Shown: one piece after another, positions 18,235 to 29,785 of the stretch
Layout: every line of letters begins with the position of its first letter
How positions within the stretch are numbered: the stretch's first letter is position 1
The notes under the pieces: model-generated
Seen by the model: the letters and a program-made list of their open reading frames with translations, nothing else
What the model was told of the DNA's origin: nothing
Database searches by the model: none
Assembly: GCF_900636545.1 (NCBI RefSeq)
Contig: NZ_LR134290.1
Location: forward strand, 4,464,001-4,528,000
DNA from: Pseudomonas mendocina
GTDB lineage: Bacteria > Pseudomonadota > Gammaproteobacteria > Pseudomonadales > Pseudomonadaceae
Length of the DNA stretch: 64,000 nucleotides
Direction: 5' to 3'
Made by a program: the position numbers and the translations under genes

Positions 18235-19218
18235 ATGCGCCCCTACTCATTTGCACTGCTCGGTTTCTGCCTGTTCTGCGCTGCTGCCAGTTGGGCAACC
18301 GAGGAAGTCCAGAGCGCGGAACCTGGCGAAGCTGAGGCACCCGCAGCAGACGAGCGCCCTGCGCTGCCTGAGCGCAGCGTCAGCGACGCACAGACGCTGG
18401 AGCAACGCCTGGACAAGCGTGAACAGCAGATGCTGCAAGCGGGTGCCGAGAGTTTCCTCGCCCTGTGGTTGCCAGCCAACGTCGGCGATCCCAGTGGCGC
18501 GGTGATCCTGGTGCCCGGCGATGTGGAGAACGCCGATGGCGCTGCAGCGGTCGGCCCGCTGAGGCGCAAGCTACCCGATGCAGGTTGGCACAGCTTGAGC
18601 CTGACGCTGCCGGACCCGGACGGCGACCCATTGCCACTGCGCAGTGCAGCCGTTGCGCCTGCAGAAGGCGAAACATCCACGACCGAGAGCGCTCCCGCCT
18701 CCGAGCCAGCGGTCGCAGCGCCCGCTGATGGAGGCACTCCGCAACCGGAGGGCAGTACAGTCAGTCCCGAGCAGCGGCGACAGGCGCACGCCGAACGCGT
18801 AATGGCGCGCATCGATGCCGCCATCGCCTTCGCGGCGCAACAGCAGGCCAAGGAAATCGTGCTGCTAGGCCATGGCAGCGGCGCCTACTGGGCAGCGCGT
18901 TATCTGAACGAGCGCAAGCCGGCCAATGTGCATAACCTGCTGATGGTGGCGGCCGAGTTACCTACCGGTTTCGCTCCGCCGCTGGACGAGCTGGTCGCTG
19001 AACTACCGGTGGCTGCCGGCGACTTTTACTACAAGGATCAGGCCACAGACCGTACAGCCGCCCTGAAGCGCCTGCAAGCGAGCAAACGCGCCAAATTGCC
19101 CACTTATATCCAGGTATCGATGAAAGCCCTGCCAGGTAATCTGGACGTGCAACAGGAACAGCTCTACCGCCGCCTGCGCGGCTGGCTGAAGCTGCATATC
19201 CGCGCCTCCAGCGGCTAA
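18235..19218 (+). CDS. DUF3530 family periplasmic protein
   Basis: The 327-residue product has a signal peptide (MRPYSFALLGFCLFCAAASW, cleavage near residue 21) and an alpha/beta-hydrolase-like fold with a nucleophile-elbow-like LLGHGSGA, in which Ser lies in GHGSG. The middle contains a low-complexity Ala/Pro/Glu segment (about 137-180). It matches the DUF3530 family of pseudomonads (PA0599 position). No substrate is known. The ATG at 18235 has GGAG 8 bp upstream. It is the first plus-strand gene after the agt block and faces the djlA-like gene convergently. Confidence 0.8.
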   Translation: MRPYSFALLGFCLFCAAASWATEEVQSAEPGEAEAPAADERPALPERSVSDAQTLEQRLDKREQQMLQAGAESFLALWLPANVGDPSGAVILVPGDVENADGAAAVGPLRRKLPDAGWHSLSLTLPDPDGDPLPLRSAAVAPAEGETSTTESAPASEPAVAAPADGGTPQPEGSTVSPEQRRQAHAERVMARIDAAIAFAAQQQAKEIVLLGHGSGAYWAARYLNERKPANVHNLLMVAAELPTGFAPPLDELVAELPVAAGDFYYKDQATDRTAALKRLQASKRAKLPTYIQVSMKALPGNLDVQQEQLYRRLRGWLKLHIRASSG

Positions 19219-19976
19219 CGAATTCCCCGGCGTTGCCGGATCAGTGCATAAGCCTGATGCAACTGCCGAGTGGTCTCGGTCGCTTCACGAATGCGCTCAG
19301 GCGAAGCGCCGGAGCCGGCCAGTTTGTCCGGGTGATGGCGACTGAGCAGACGCCGGTAGGCGCGCTTGACCTGCTCGGGCTCACTGCCCTCGTTGACCCC
19401 CAACAGGCGCAGCGCCTCCTGATAACTGCCCCCTGCCGGAGCCGGCTGCTGGTTACGACGCGGCGCATATTCCTCGCCCAGGCTATCGAGTCGCGCACTG
19501 TCCCAACCGAGCCATTTCCCCCATAGCAGGATCAGTTCGTGCTCGCTGGGCGATACCCGCCCATCAACCCAAGCCATGCGCCAGCAAGCCCGTAATATCG
19601 CGTCGGCGCGCTCACGCTGGCGCTGCAGCGGCGCACGCAGGTTGTCTCGTCCGGTCTTGCCTCGGGCGAAGGCCTCGATGGCGCGGCGCTGAGCTCCGGC
19701 GTCCAGCCCAAGTCGCTGCATTTCCGAGCGTGCCTGCTGGATATGGCTCTGCACCACCCGGCCATCGCTCTTGGCCAGACGTCCCAACATCAGAAACAGC
19801 AGGTCGTCATCTGCCGGTGCCGCACGGCCGCCCAGCCGTTCGCGCAGATTGTCCCAGCCGTGCAGGCGCAGGCGGCGATCCAGCACCTGCCCGAGCAGAC
19901 CACCCAGCAACGCCCCCGGGATACTGGCAAGCGCCAGACCAGCTGCAGCGCCAAGCAGGGTTGCTGGCCAGAGCAC
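19215..19976 (-). CDS. djlA: Membrane-anchored DnaJ-like co-chaperone (DjlA type)
   Basis: This 253-residue protein has an N-terminal membrane segment (ATLLGAAAGLALASIPGALL), a TerB-like helical domain (about 55-155) and a C-terminal J-domain with HPD in SRHHPDKL (about 213). That order defines DjlA, which stimulates DnaK at the inner membrane. It starts with GTG directly abutting the murU stop, with GGAGG 8 bp upstream. It is co-transcribed with amgK and murU, as in P. aeruginosa. The tail overlaps the DUF3530 gene by 4 bp on the opposite strand. Confidence 0.87.
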   Translation of the reverse strand: MLWPATLLGAAAGLALASIPGALLGGLLGQVLDRRLRLHGWDNLRERLGGRAAPADDDLLFLMLGRLAKSDGRVVQSHIQQARSEMQRLGLDAGAQRRAIEAFARGKTGRDNLRAPLQRQRERADAILRACWRMAWVDGRVSPSEHELILLWGKWLGWDSARLDSLGEEYAPRRNQQPAPAGGSYQEALRLLGVNEGSEPEQVKRAYRRLLSRHHPDKLAGSGASPERIREATETTRQLHQAYALIRQRRGIR

Positions 19977-21670
<1,694 letters not shown>

Positions 21671-21794
21671 CAAGGGGTCTCCGACGGCGCTAGCCGTTGC
21701 GCGGGTCATGCTTTATTATCCAGCATCTTTTTCAGCCCATCGAGAGGCGTGCGGCCCCTGGGCCGATAGCGCGCAGGAAGCCCGGACTAACAAG

Positions 21795-24605
21795 ATGGCA
21801 GTAAAACACCCCGCGTTCCGCAAGAAATTCCCACTGCTGGTTACCGGCAGTTTTCTGGCCTTACAGCCCGTGTTCAGCCTACAGTCCTTTGCCGCCGAGC
21901 AATACGATTGCCAGGCGTCGCCAACGGGCGGCTGGGCATGTGCGCCGAAATCAGCCGCCAGCGCCCTGCCGCCACGCCCCGTGCACAGCCGTGATGCTGT
22001 CAGCAGCAGCGGCGCGACCAGCGAGGCCGTGGCCAAGAAGGACGCCGCTCCGGTGCTGGTCACTGAGAGCAAGGGCCGCGCCCTCGCCTCGCGCAGCCCC
22101 GACTACAGTCACTTGGACTGGGTCCCGCGTGATAAGTTGACTGCCGCGCAACTGGCCGAGGCTGGCCCTTACTGCGCCGGCGCCTATGTCGAGCCGCTGC
22201 GTCCGGGCATGGATGACACCACGCCACTGGACGAGTCGCCGATGTACGTTTCTGCCAAAGCCTCGCGCTTCGAGCAGGAAAAACAGATCGCGACCCTCGC
22301 TGGTGACGTGGTACTGCGTCAGTCCGGCATGCAGGTCGAGGCCGACGAAGCCAGTCTGCACCAGACGGAAAACCGTGGTGAGTTGGTCGGCAACGTGCGC
22401 CTGCGCGACAAGGGCACCCTGGTGGTTGGCGACCGCGCAGAGCTGCAGCTGGATAACGGCGAGGCTCGTATCGACAATGCCGAATACGTGATGCACCAGG
22501 CTCACGTGCGTGGCAGTGCGCTCTACGCCAAGCGCGAAGAGACCGCGATCATCCGCCTCAAGGATGGTACCTACACCCGCTGCGAGCCGGGCGACAATGC
22601 CTGGCACCTGAAGGGCAACAACGTCACGTTGAACCCGGCCACCGGCTTCGGCACCGCGACCAACGTAACGCTGCGGGTCAAGGACATTCCGGTGTTCTAC
22701 ACCCCGTACATCTACTTCCCGATCGATGATCGCCGCCAGTCCGGCTTCCTGCCGCCGAGCTTCGGCACGTCGAGCAGCAATGGTTTCTCGCTGCAAACGC
22801 CTTACTACTTCAACCTGGCGCCGAACTATGACGCCACGCTTTATCCGACCTACATGGCCAAACGCGGTCTGCTGATGGAAGGTGAGTTCCGTTACCTGAC
22901 CGAAAGCAGTGAAGGTCAAGTCGGTGGCGCATGGCTGAACGACAGCGAAGACGAGCGCAAGCTGCAGTCCGAGTACGAAGACCAGCGCTGGATGTACAGC
23001 TGGCAGCACAAGCAGGGCCTGAACTCGCGCCTGCTCGCAGAAGTCGATTACACCGATATCAGCGACCCGTACTACTTCCAGGACCTGAATACCGATCTGG
23101 GCATCGAAACCCAGACCTACGTAAACCAGCGCGGCACGCTGACTTATCGTGGCGACAGCTATCGCGCCCGCCTGAACCTGCATGCGTACGAGCTGGCCAA
23201 TATCACCGACGTGACGCCATACGACCGCCTGCCGCAGATCACTCTGGACGGTAAACTGCCCTTCAATCCAGGTGGTCTCGACTTCACCTATGGCACCGAG
23301 TACGTGCGCTTCGATCGCAATCTGCGCTCGGGTTTCTACACGGAAAAAGATGGCACAACAGGTCGACCACAAGATCGCTGGTACGACGAGCGCTTGACCG
23401 GCCTGAACCGTGCCGACGGCGAACGCTTGCACCTGGAGCCTGGTGTAAGCTTGCCGCTGGATTGGACCTGGGGCTTCATCAAACCCCAAATCAAGTACAT
23501 GCAGACGCAATACCAGATTAATCTGGATGGTAAAGGCAAGTCCGAGCTCGCGACCAACGACCCGGACAATCAATGGTTCGGAGTGGACTACAAGCGCTCA
23601 CCCAACCGTGGTGTGGGCCTGTTCAGCGTCGACAGCGGCCTGTACTTCGATCGTAATACCCAGCTGTTTGGCAAAGACTTCCGTCAGACTCTGGAGCCGC
23701 GTGCGTTCTATCTCTACGTGCCGGAAGAAGACCAGACCGATATCCCGGTATTCGACACTGGCGAGCCGACCTTCAGCTACGCCTCACTGTGGCGTGAAAA
23801 TCGCTTTAGCGGCAAGGACCGTATCGGCGACGAGAATAAGCTGTCGCTGGGCGTAACCAGCCGCTGGATCGAGCCAAATGGCTTCGAGCGCCAGCGCTTC
23901 AGCATCGGCCAGGCCTTCTACTTCGAAGACCGCAAGGTGCAACTGCCAGGTATCGATTACCGCGCCCGCCAGGACGCCACCTCGGACGTATCGCCCTATG
24001 CCCTGGAGTACCTGTATCGCTTCAACCGCGACTGGCGCTTCTCGTCGACTTTCAACTGGGACCCGGACCAGCATGCTACCCGCTCGGGCAGCGCGATGTT
24101 CCATTACCAGCCGGAAGCCACTCCTGGCAAGATCGTCAACTTCGGCTACCGCTACCGTAACGACACCGTGCGTTATGACCGTGACAGCGGCACCTGGACC
24201 ACCAACCCGGACTACGGCAGCCCGACTATCAACGGGCTGCCGAACCCCAACTACATCAAGAACTACTACAAGATCGACCAGCATGACTTCTCCGTCATCT
24301 GGCCGCTGGCTCCACAGTGGAGCCTGATCTCGCGCTGGCAGTACGACTACGGCCGCAACCGTACCCTCGAAGCCTTCGGTGGTTTCGAATACGACAACTG
24401 CTGCTGGAAACTGCGCCTGATCAACCGCTACTGGATCGATTACGACGAAGTCAGCCTCAACCCATCGCGCAACGACGAGCCGGACCGCGGCATCTTCCTG
24501 CAGATCGTCCTCAAGGGCCTCGGCGGCGTTGTTGGCAACAAGGTGGAAACTTTCCTCGACCAAGGCATTCAAGGTTACCGTGAACGTGAAGACCAAGCTT
24601 TCTGA
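21795..24605 (+). CDS. lptD: LPS-assembly outer-membrane protein LptD
   Basis: LptD (936 residues) is the outer-membrane barrel that with LptE inserts lipopolysaccharide into the outer leaflet. A signal peptide of about 34 residues ends in SFAA. The periplasmic LptA-like domain (about 140-260) begins near [19 protein letters not shown]. The remainder is beta-barrel rich in aromatic strands. Cysteines at 39 and 49 and the adjacent pair 869-870 (YDNCCWKL) are the kind used for the essential inter-domain disulfides. Start [15 protein letters not shown] matches pseudomonads. surA begins inside its 3' end. Confidence 0.96.
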   Translation: MAVKHPAFRKKFPLLVTGSFLALQPVFSLQSFAAEQYDCQASPTGGWACAPKSAASALPPRPVHSRDAVSSSGATSEAVAKKDAAPVLVTESKGRALASRSPDYSHLDWVPRDKLTAAQLAEAGPYCAGAYVEPLRPGMDDTTPLDESPMYVSAKASRFEQEKQIATLAGDVVLRQSGMQVEADEASLHQTENRGELVGNVRLRDKGTLVVGDRAELQLDNGEARIDNAEYVMHQAHVRGSALYAKREETAIIRLKDGTYTRCEPGDNAWHLKGNNVTLNPATGFGTATNVTLRVKDIPVFYTPYIYFPIDDRRQSGFLPPSFGTSSSNGFSLQTPYYFNLAPNYDATLYPTYMAKRGLLMEGEFRYLTESSEGQVGGAWLNDSEDERKLQSEYEDQRWMYSWQHKQGLNSRLLAEVDYTDISDPYYFQDLNTDLGIETQTYVNQRGTLTYRGDSYRARLNLHAYELANITDVTPYDRLPQITLDGKLPFNPGGLDFTYGTEYVRFDRNLRSGFYTEKDGTTGRPQDRWYDERLTGLNRADGERLHLEPGVSLPLDWTWGFIKPQIKYMQTQYQINLDGKGKSELATNDPDNQWFGVDYKRSPNRGVGLFSVDSGLYFDRNTQLFGKDFRQTLEPRAFYLYVPEEDQTDIPVFDTGEPTFSYASLWRENRFSGKDRIGDENKLSLGVTSRWIEPNGFERQRFSIGQAFYFEDRKVQLPGIDYRARQDATSDVSPYALEYLYRFNRDWRFSSTFNWDPDQHATRSGSAMFHYQPEATPGKIVNFGYRYRNDTVRYDRDSGTWTTNPDYGSPTINGLPNPNYIKNYYKIDQHDFSVIWPLAPQWSLISRWQYDYGRNRTLEAFGGFEYDNCCWKLRLINRYWIDYDEVSLNPSRNDEPDRGIFLQIVLKGLGGVVGNKVETFLDQGIQGYREREDQAF

Positions 24606-25878
24606 TCGCCTGCGCCCCCTGCTGTTGGGCGCAGCGCTGCTGGCGGCAACGGCTCAGGCCCAGGTTCGCCCACTGGATCGCGTCGTGGCCATTGTCGATA
24701 ACGACGTGGTCATGCAGAGCCAGCTCGACGCACGCCTGCGTGAGGTGCAACAGACCATCGACAAACGTGGCGGCGCACTGCCGCCCGAGCATGTGCTCAG
24801 CCAGCAGGTACTCGAGCGCCTGATCATCGAGAACATCCAGCTGCAAATCGGCGATCGCTCCGGTATCCGCATCACCGATGAGGAACTGAATCAGGCCATG
24901 GGCACCATCGCCCAGCGCAACGGCATGAGCCTGGAGCAGTTCCGCGATGCCCTGGCACGTGATGGCCTGTCCTACGCCGACGCCCGTGACCAGGTGCGCC
25001 GCGAGATGATCATCAGCCGCGTACGTCAGCGTCGCGTCGCCGAGCGTATCCAGGTCACCGATCAGGAAGTGCAGAACTTCCTCGCCTCCGATCTGGGCAA
25101 GATGCAGCTGTCGGAAGAATTCCGCCTGGCCAACATCCTGATTCCGGTTTCCGAAGGTGCGTCCTCCAGCGAAATCCAGGCCGCTGACCGCCAGGCACAG
25201 GAGCTGTATCAGCAACTGCAGCAAGGCGCGGACTTCGGCCAACTGGCAGTGTCTCGTTCGGCCAGCGAGAACGCCCTGGAAGGCGGTGAAATGGGCTGGC
25301 GCAAGGCTGGTCAGTTGCCACCGCCCTTCGACAGCATGATCAGCCAGCTGAATCCGGGCGAGGTCACCGAGCCGGTGCGTACACCGGGCGGCTTCATCAT
25401 CCTCAAACTGATTGAGAAGCGCGGTGGCGACACTCAGGTGCGTGACGAAGTGCATGTTCGCCATATCCTGATCAAGCCCAGCGAAATCCGCAGCGAAGAA
25501 GAAACCCGCCGCCTGGTCGAGCGCCTGTATCAGCGCATCGTGGATGGCGAGGATTTCGCCGAACTGGCGAAGAGCTTCTCCGAAGATCCGGGCTCGGCAC
25601 TCAATGGCGGCGATCTGAACTGGATCGATCCCAATGCGCTGGTACCCGAGTTCCGCGAGGTGATGAACAACACAGCCAGCGGCGAACTGTCCAAACCGTT
25701 CAAGAGCCCGTACGGCTGGCACGTACTGCAGGTCATGGGCCGCCGCGCCACCGACAGCAGCGCGCAGTTCCGCGAACAACAGGCCGCCAACCTGTTACGC
25801 AACCGTAAGTACGACGAGGAGCTGCAGGCTTGGCTACGCCAGATCCGCGACGAAGCCTACGTCGAGACCAAGCTTTAA
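24586..25878 (+). CDS. surA: Periplasmic chaperone and prolyl isomerase SurA
   Basis: SurA (430 residues) escorts outer-membrane proteins, including LptD, through the periplasm. The signal peptide ends ATAQA (about 25). The N-terminal chaperone domain contains [16 protein letters not shown], and two parvulin domains follow (about 172-275 and 283-383; the second begins [12 protein letters not shown]). I chose the GTG at 24586 because the resulting N-terminus [15 protein letters not shown] matches Pseudomonas SurA; this overlaps lptD by 20 bp and couples the two. A terminator follows at 25896. Confidence 0.95.
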   Translation: MKTKLSDRLRPLLLGAALLAATAQAQVRPLDRVVAIVDNDVVMQSQLDARLREVQQTIDKRGGALPPEHVLSQQVLERLIIENIQLQIGDRSGIRITDEELNQAMGTIAQRNGMSLEQFRDALARDGLSYADARDQVRREMIISRVRQRRVAERIQVTDQEVQNFLASDLGKMQLSEEFRLANILIPVSEGASSSEIQAADRQAQELYQQLQQGADFGQLAVSRSASENALEGGEMGWRKAGQLPPPFDSMISQLNPGEVTEPVRTPGGFIILKLIEKRGGDTQVRDEVHVRHILIKPSEIRSEEETRRLVERLYQRIVDGEDFAELAKSFSEDPGSALNGGDLNWIDPNALVPEFREVMNNTASGELSKPFKSPYGWHVLQVMGRRATDSSAQFREQQAANLLRNRKYDEELQAWLRQIRDEAYVETKL

Positions 25879-25895
25879 CAGCTCTATCGCGTAGC

Positions 25896-25923
25896 AAAGC
25901 CCGGCCCCAGTGCCGGGCTTTTT
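25896..25923 (+). terminator. Rho-independent terminator after surA
   Basis: aagcccggc (25897-25905) and gccgggctt (25912-25920) form a 9-bp stem with a 6-nt loop, followed by ttttt. It lies 18 bp after the surA stop and before pdxA. Confidence 0.9.
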
Positions 25924-25985
25924 CGTTATTGGCCCGCCAGCGTAAACTGGCCCTCCGCGCCCATCCATACAGACAGAGAACGACC

Positions 25986-26981
25986 ATGACTGCGCAGCAA
26001 TGCTTTGCCCTCACTCCAGGCGAGCCCGCCGGCATCGGCCCCGATCTCTGCCTGCTGCTGGCTCAGCAGGCCCAGCCAGCGCCCCTGGTCGTCATCGCCA
26101 GCCGCCAATTGTTAGCTGAGCGCGCAGGACAACTGGGGCTGGATATCCTGCTAATGGAGGTAGGCCCGATGCACTGGCCGGACCGCCCGGCGCCCGCAGG
26201 CACCCTGTATGTCTGGGATACGCCACTGGCAGTGCCCGCTGCGCCAGGCAAACTGATGCCTGCCAACGCCGCCTACGTGCTCGAAACCCTCACCCGCGCG
26301 GGTCAGGGCTGCCTGGATGGTACTTTTGCCGGAATGATCACCGCCCCCGTGCACAAAGGCGTGATCAACGAGGCGGGCATCACCTTCTCTGGTCACACCG
26401 AGTTCCTCGCCGAGCTGACCCGCACCGAGCAGGTCGTGATGATGTTGGCGACCCGCGGCTTGCGTGTGGCGCTGGTTACCACCCATCTACCGCTAAAGGA
26501 TGTTGCGGCCGCAATCACCGCCGAGCGTCTGGAGCGCGTCACGCGTATTCTGCACGGCGATCTGCAAAGCAAGTTCGGCATCGCCGAGCCGCGCATCCTG
26601 GTCTGCGGGCTCAACCCACACGCGGGCGAAGGCGGTCACCTGGGTCGTGAAGAAATCGAGATCATCGAGCCGACGCTGGAACACCTTCGGACGGAAGGCA
26701 TGAACCTGATCGGCCCGTTGCCAGCGGACACCCTGTTCACGCCGAAGTATCTCGAACATGCCGATGCCGTGCTGGCCATGTACCACGACCAAGGCCTGCC
26801 AGTGCTCAAATTCAAGGGTTTCGGCGCAGCACTGAACGTCACTCTGGGCCTGCCGATCATCCGTACCTCGGTAGACCATGGCACCGCGCTGGATCTGGCC
26901 GGCACTGGCAAGATTGACATCGGCAGCCTACAGGTAGCGCTGGAAACCGCTTACCAGATGGCCGCCAGCCGCAAGCAATGA
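25986..26981 (+). CDS. pdxA: 4-hydroxythreonine-4-phosphate dehydrogenase PdxA
   Basis: PdxA (331 residues) oxidises 4-phosphohydroxy-L-threonine in pyridoxal 5'-phosphate synthesis. Motifs include [12 protein letters not shown] at the N-terminus, the zinc-ligand segments [11 protein letters not shown] and [11 protein letters not shown], and [14 protein letters not shown] near the C-terminus. The ATG at 25986 gives the family-typical beginning; the in-frame upstream extension runs through the surA terminator. It is followed by rsmA, as in many gammaproteobacteria. Confidence 0.96.
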   Translation: MTAQQCFALTPGEPAGIGPDLCLLLAQQAQPAPLVVIASRQLLAERAGQLGLDILLMEVGPMHWPDRPAPAGTLYVWDTPLAVPAAPGKLMPANAAYVLETLTRAGQGCLDGTFAGMITAPVHKGVINEAGITFSGHTEFLAELTRTEQVVMMLATRGLRVALVTTHLPLKDVAAAITAERLERVTRILHGDLQSKFGIAEPRILVCGLNPHAGEGGHLGREEIEIIEPTLEHLRTEGMNLIGPLPADTLFTPKYLEHADAVLAMYHDQGLPVLKFKGFGAALNVTLGLPIIRTSVDHGTALDLAGTGKIDIGSLQVALETAYQMAASRKQ

Positions 26982-27094
26982 ACCTCTGAGGCCATGGTCC
27001 GCACCCGCGGCACCATTCGCTGGTAGACTGTGCGACTTTCTTTTTTGCATCCAGCCTCGAAACCTGCGTATCGAGGCGCTCCGCGGAGCCGCAC

Positions 27095-27904
27095 ATGTCC
27101 GAATACCAACACCGCGCGCGCAAGCGCTTCGGCCAGAACTTCCTGCATGATGCCGGAGTGATCGACCGCATCCTGCGCGCCATTCGTGCCAAGGAAGATG
27201 AGCGCCTACTGGAAATCGGCCCAGGCCAGGGCGCCATTACCGAAGGTTTGCTCGGCAGCGGCGCACAACTCGACGTGATCGAGCTCGACCTCGACCTGAT
27301 TCCCATCCTGCAGAACAAGTTCGGCGCCAATCCGCGTTTTCGCCTGAATCAGGGCGACGCACTGAAGTTCGACTTCGCCCGCCTCGAAGCGGCACCCCGC
27401 AGCCTGCGCGTAGTCGGCAACCTGCCCTACAACATCTCCACGCCGCTGATTTTCCATCTGCTGGACAACGCGCCGCTGATTCGCGATATGCACTTCATGC
27501 TGCAGAAGGAAGTAGTCGAGCGCATGGCCGCCGGCCCAGGTGGTGGCGACTGGGGCCGCCTGTCGATCATGGTGCAGTACCACTGCCGCGTGGAACACCT
27601 GTTCAACGTCGGCCCCGGAGCCTTCAACCCGCCGCCCAAGGTGGACTCGGCCATCGTGCGCCTGGTCCCGCATGAAACCCTGCCGCACCCGGCGAAGGAT
27701 TATCGCTTGCTCGAGCGCGTCGTACGTGAGGCCTTCAACCAGCGCCGCAAGACCCTGCGCAATACGCTCAAGCAATTGCTACCGGCCGAAGCCATCGAGG
27801 CTGCCGGTGTCGACGGCAGTCTGCGCCCCGAGCAGCTGGATCTGGCCGCCTTCGTTCGCCTGGCCGACCAACTGGCTCTGCAGCCCTCCGCTGCGCAGGA
27901 CTAA
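27095..27904 (+). CDS. rsmA: 16S rRNA (adenine1518/1519-N6)-dimethyltransferase RsmA (KsgA)
   Basis: This 269-residue methyltransferase dimethylates two adjacent adenosines near the 3' end of 16S rRNA. It starts MSEYQHRARKRFGQNFL with the RFGQNFL signature. The SAM-binding loop EIGPGQG is at 40-46 and the catalytic NLPYN at 109-113. It precedes apaG and apaH in the classic ksgA-apaG-apaH order. Note that the symbol rsmA is also used for an unrelated RNA-binding regulator in Pseudomonas. Confidence 0.97.
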   Translation: MSEYQHRARKRFGQNFLHDAGVIDRILRAIRAKEDERLLEIGPGQGAITEGLLGSGAQLDVIELDLDLIPILQNKFGANPRFRLNQGDALKFDFARLEAAPRSLRVVGNLPYNISTPLIFHLLDNAPLIRDMHFMLQKEVVERMAAGPGGGDWGRLSIMVQYHCRVEHLFNVGPGAFNPPPKVDSAIVRLVPHETLPHPAKDYRLLERVVREAFNQRRKTLRNTLKQLLPAEAIEAAGVDGSLRPEQLDLAAFVRLADQLALQPSAAQD

Positions 27905-27933
27905 ACTGCATTTACGCTTAACGGATCACGCGC

Positions 27934-28314
27934 ATGCACGACCCTCGCTATCAGATCGACGTCAGCGTCACCACCCGCTATCTGGCTGCGCAATCGCAGC
28001 CGGAGCAGAACCGCTACGCGTTCTCCTACACAGTCACCATCGTCAATAACGGCGAGCTGCCGGCGCAACTGCTGTCGCGCCACTGGATCATCACCGATGG
28101 CGACGGCCGCGTGCAGGAAGTCCGCGGCGCCGGTGTGATCGGCCAGCAACCGCATATCGAGCCGGGCGCCAGCCACACCTACAGCAGCGGAACGGTCATG
28201 ACCACCCAGGTCGGCACCATGCAGGGCAGTTACCAGATGCTCGCCGAAGACGGCAAGCGCTTCGACGCAACCATCGCGCCGTTCCGCCTGGCAGTACCCG
28301 GGGCCTTGCACTGA
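27934..28314 (+). CDS. apaG: ApaG domain protein
   Basis: The 126-residue ApaG protein has a fibronectin III-like fold. Conserved stretches are [42 protein letters not shown] and MQGSYQM. Its molecular role is not settled. The TGA stop overlaps the apaH ATG by one base (TGATG), so the two are coupled. Confidence 0.95.
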   Translation: MHDPRYQIDVSVTTRYLAAQSQPEQNRYAFSYTVTIVNNGELPAQLLSRHWIITDGDGRVQEVRGAGVIGQQPHIEPGASHTYSSGTVMTTQVGTMQGSYQMLAEDGKRFDATIAPFRLAVPGALH

Positions 28315-29132
28315 TGGCGGTGTATGCTGTCGGCGACCTGCAGGGTTGCCTGAAACCGCTCAAATGCCTGCTCGAGCAGGTAGCGTTCGATCCCGCGAAC
28401 GACCAGCTCTGGCTGGTGGGCGATCTGGTCAACCGCGGCCCACAGTCGCTGGAAACCCTGCGCTTCCTCTACTCCATCCGCCAGGCAGTCAGCTGTGTGC
28501 TGGGCAACCATGACCTGCACCTGCTAGCGGTAGCGCACAACATCGAACGCCTGAAGAAGGGCGACACCCTGCGCGAGATTCTCGACGCCCCGGACCGCAA
28601 CGACCTGCTCGACTGGCTGCGCATGCAGAAACTGGTACACCACGATGCCGAACGCAAGGTGACCCTGGTACATGCCGGTATCCCGCCACAGTGGACGCTG
28701 AGCAAAGCGCTGCGCCGCGCCGCCGAGGTCGAAGAAGCACTGCGCGACGATGCTCGCCTCCCGCTGTTTCTCGATGGCATGTACGGCAACGAGCCAGCCA
28801 AGTGGAACAAGGAACTGCATGGCGTCACCCGCCTGCGGGTCATCACCAACTATTTCACCCGCATGCGCTTCTGCAAGGCAGACGGCACACTGGACCTCAA
28901 AACCAAGGAAGGCGTCGACAACGCGCCTCCCGGCTTCGCCCCATGGTTCAGCCACCCGCAACGCAAGATGCGTGGCGAGAAGATCATCTTCGGTCACTGG
29001 GCGGCGCTGGAAGGCAATTGCACCGAACCAGGCCTCTACGCGCTGGACACCGGCTGCGTCTGGGGCGGCGCAATGACCCTGCTCGACGTCGACAGCGGAG
29101 AACTTCGCCGCTGCACCTGTCCCAAGGAATAA
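28314..29132 (+). CDS. apaH: Symmetrical bis(5'-nucleosyl)-tetraphosphatase ApaH
   Basis: ApaH (272 residues) hydrolyses Ap4A to two ADP and also removes Np4 caps from bacterial mRNA. Metallophosphatase motifs are in order: GDLQGC (7-12), [26 protein letters not shown] and FGHWA. Length is standard. Confidence 0.96.
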   Translation: MAVYAVGDLQGCLKPLKCLLEQVAFDPANDQLWLVGDLVNRGPQSLETLRFLYSIRQAVSCVLGNHDLHLLAVAHNIERLKKGDTLREILDAPDRNDLLDWLRMQKLVHHDAERKVTLVHAGIPPQWTLSKALRRAAEVEEALRDDARLPLFLDGMYGNEPAKWNKELHGVTRLRVITNYFTRMRFCKADGTLDLKTKEGVDNAPPGFAPWFSHPQRKMRGEKIIFGHWAALEGNCTEPGLYALDTGCVWGGAMTLLDVDSGELRRCTCPKE

Positions 29133-29172
29133 GCGCCCGAGGCGCACTCAAGAATCACTCGAAGGCCCGAAC

Positions 29173-29502
29173 ATGAGCGAATTCAAGCGTATTTCCCCGC
29201 AACAGGCGCAAGAACTGCGTGCCCAGGGTGCCGTGGTGGTCGACATCCGCGACCCGCACAGTTTTGCCAATGGTCATATCTGCGGCTCGCGTCATCTGGA
29301 CAACCACTCGCTGCATGACTTCATCACTCATGCCGACCTCGATGCGCCGCTGATCGTCTCGTGCTACCACGGCAACTCCAGCCAGGGCGCGGCGGCTTAT
29401 CTTGCAGGCCAGGGTTTCTCTGAAGTGTACAGCCTCGATGGCGGTTTCGAGCTTTGGCGCGCCACCTACCCAAGCGAGACGGCCCAGAGTTCCGAAGAAT
29501 AA
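29173..29502 (+). CDS. glpE: Thiosulfate sulfurtransferase GlpE (single-domain rhodanese)
   Basis: This 109-residue rhodanese transfers sulfane sulfur from thiosulfate to cyanide or thiols. The active-site loop [10 protein letters not shown] places catalytic Cys64; [15 protein letters not shown] is the rhodanese CH2A-like motif. It is a cytoplasmic single-domain protein without signal peptide. It follows apaH by 40 bp and is probably in the same transcript. A 10-bp stem (29513-29542) lies just downstream. Confidence 0.92.
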   Translation: MSEFKRISPQQAQELRAQGAVVVDIRDPHSFANGHICGSRHLDNHSLHDFITHADLDAPLIVSCYHGNSSQGAAAYLAGQGFSEVYSLDGGFELWRATYPSETAQSSEE

Positions 29503-29512
29503 ATTTCTTCAT

Positions 29513-29542
29513 GCGGCAGGCCGCGTCCGCTCTGGCCTGCCG
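29513..29542. terminator. Hairpin after glpE
   Basis: gcggcaggcc (29513-29522) and ggcctgccgc (29533-29542) are perfect arms around a 10-nt loop, 11 bp after the glpE stop. A T run is lacking, so termination may be incomplete or bidirectional. Confidence 0.55.
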
Positions 29543-29587
29543 CCACTTCCCGATGCACGGTAACATCCAGTTATCGTTGTCCCGCCC

Positions 29588-29614
29588 TTGACGCTCTGCA
29601 GAACGAACTATTCT
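29588..29614 (+). promoter_or_regulatory. Candidate prkA promoter (RpoS-like -10)
   Basis: TTGACG (29588-29593) is followed 15 bp later by CTATTCT (29608-29614), similar to the CTATACT -10 preferred by the stationary-phase sigma factor. It lies about 170 bp before prkA in an otherwise gene-free 283-bp gap. prkA-yeaH-spoVR modules are commonly stress or stationary-phase induced. The spacing is short, so this is tentative. Confidence 0.3.
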
Positions 29615-29785
29615 GTTACTCAGGCCATCCCACTGAAGGTAGAGCCGGCCAACCGGCATCGGGCCATCGGTAACGACTTTTAGGTTTTGGGGGATAGTTC
29701 CCGACTTCTTCGGAGCCGGCGCCACCCAGCACCTGCATGCACGACCGATCCCGAGCCAGCTTTCAGCATCGAGCGAGGTGAAGTC

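Noticed and set aside
21951..23573. 540-codon open frame opposite lptD
   Set aside because: Shadow of a confidently identified gene; composition and lack of motifs fit an artefact.
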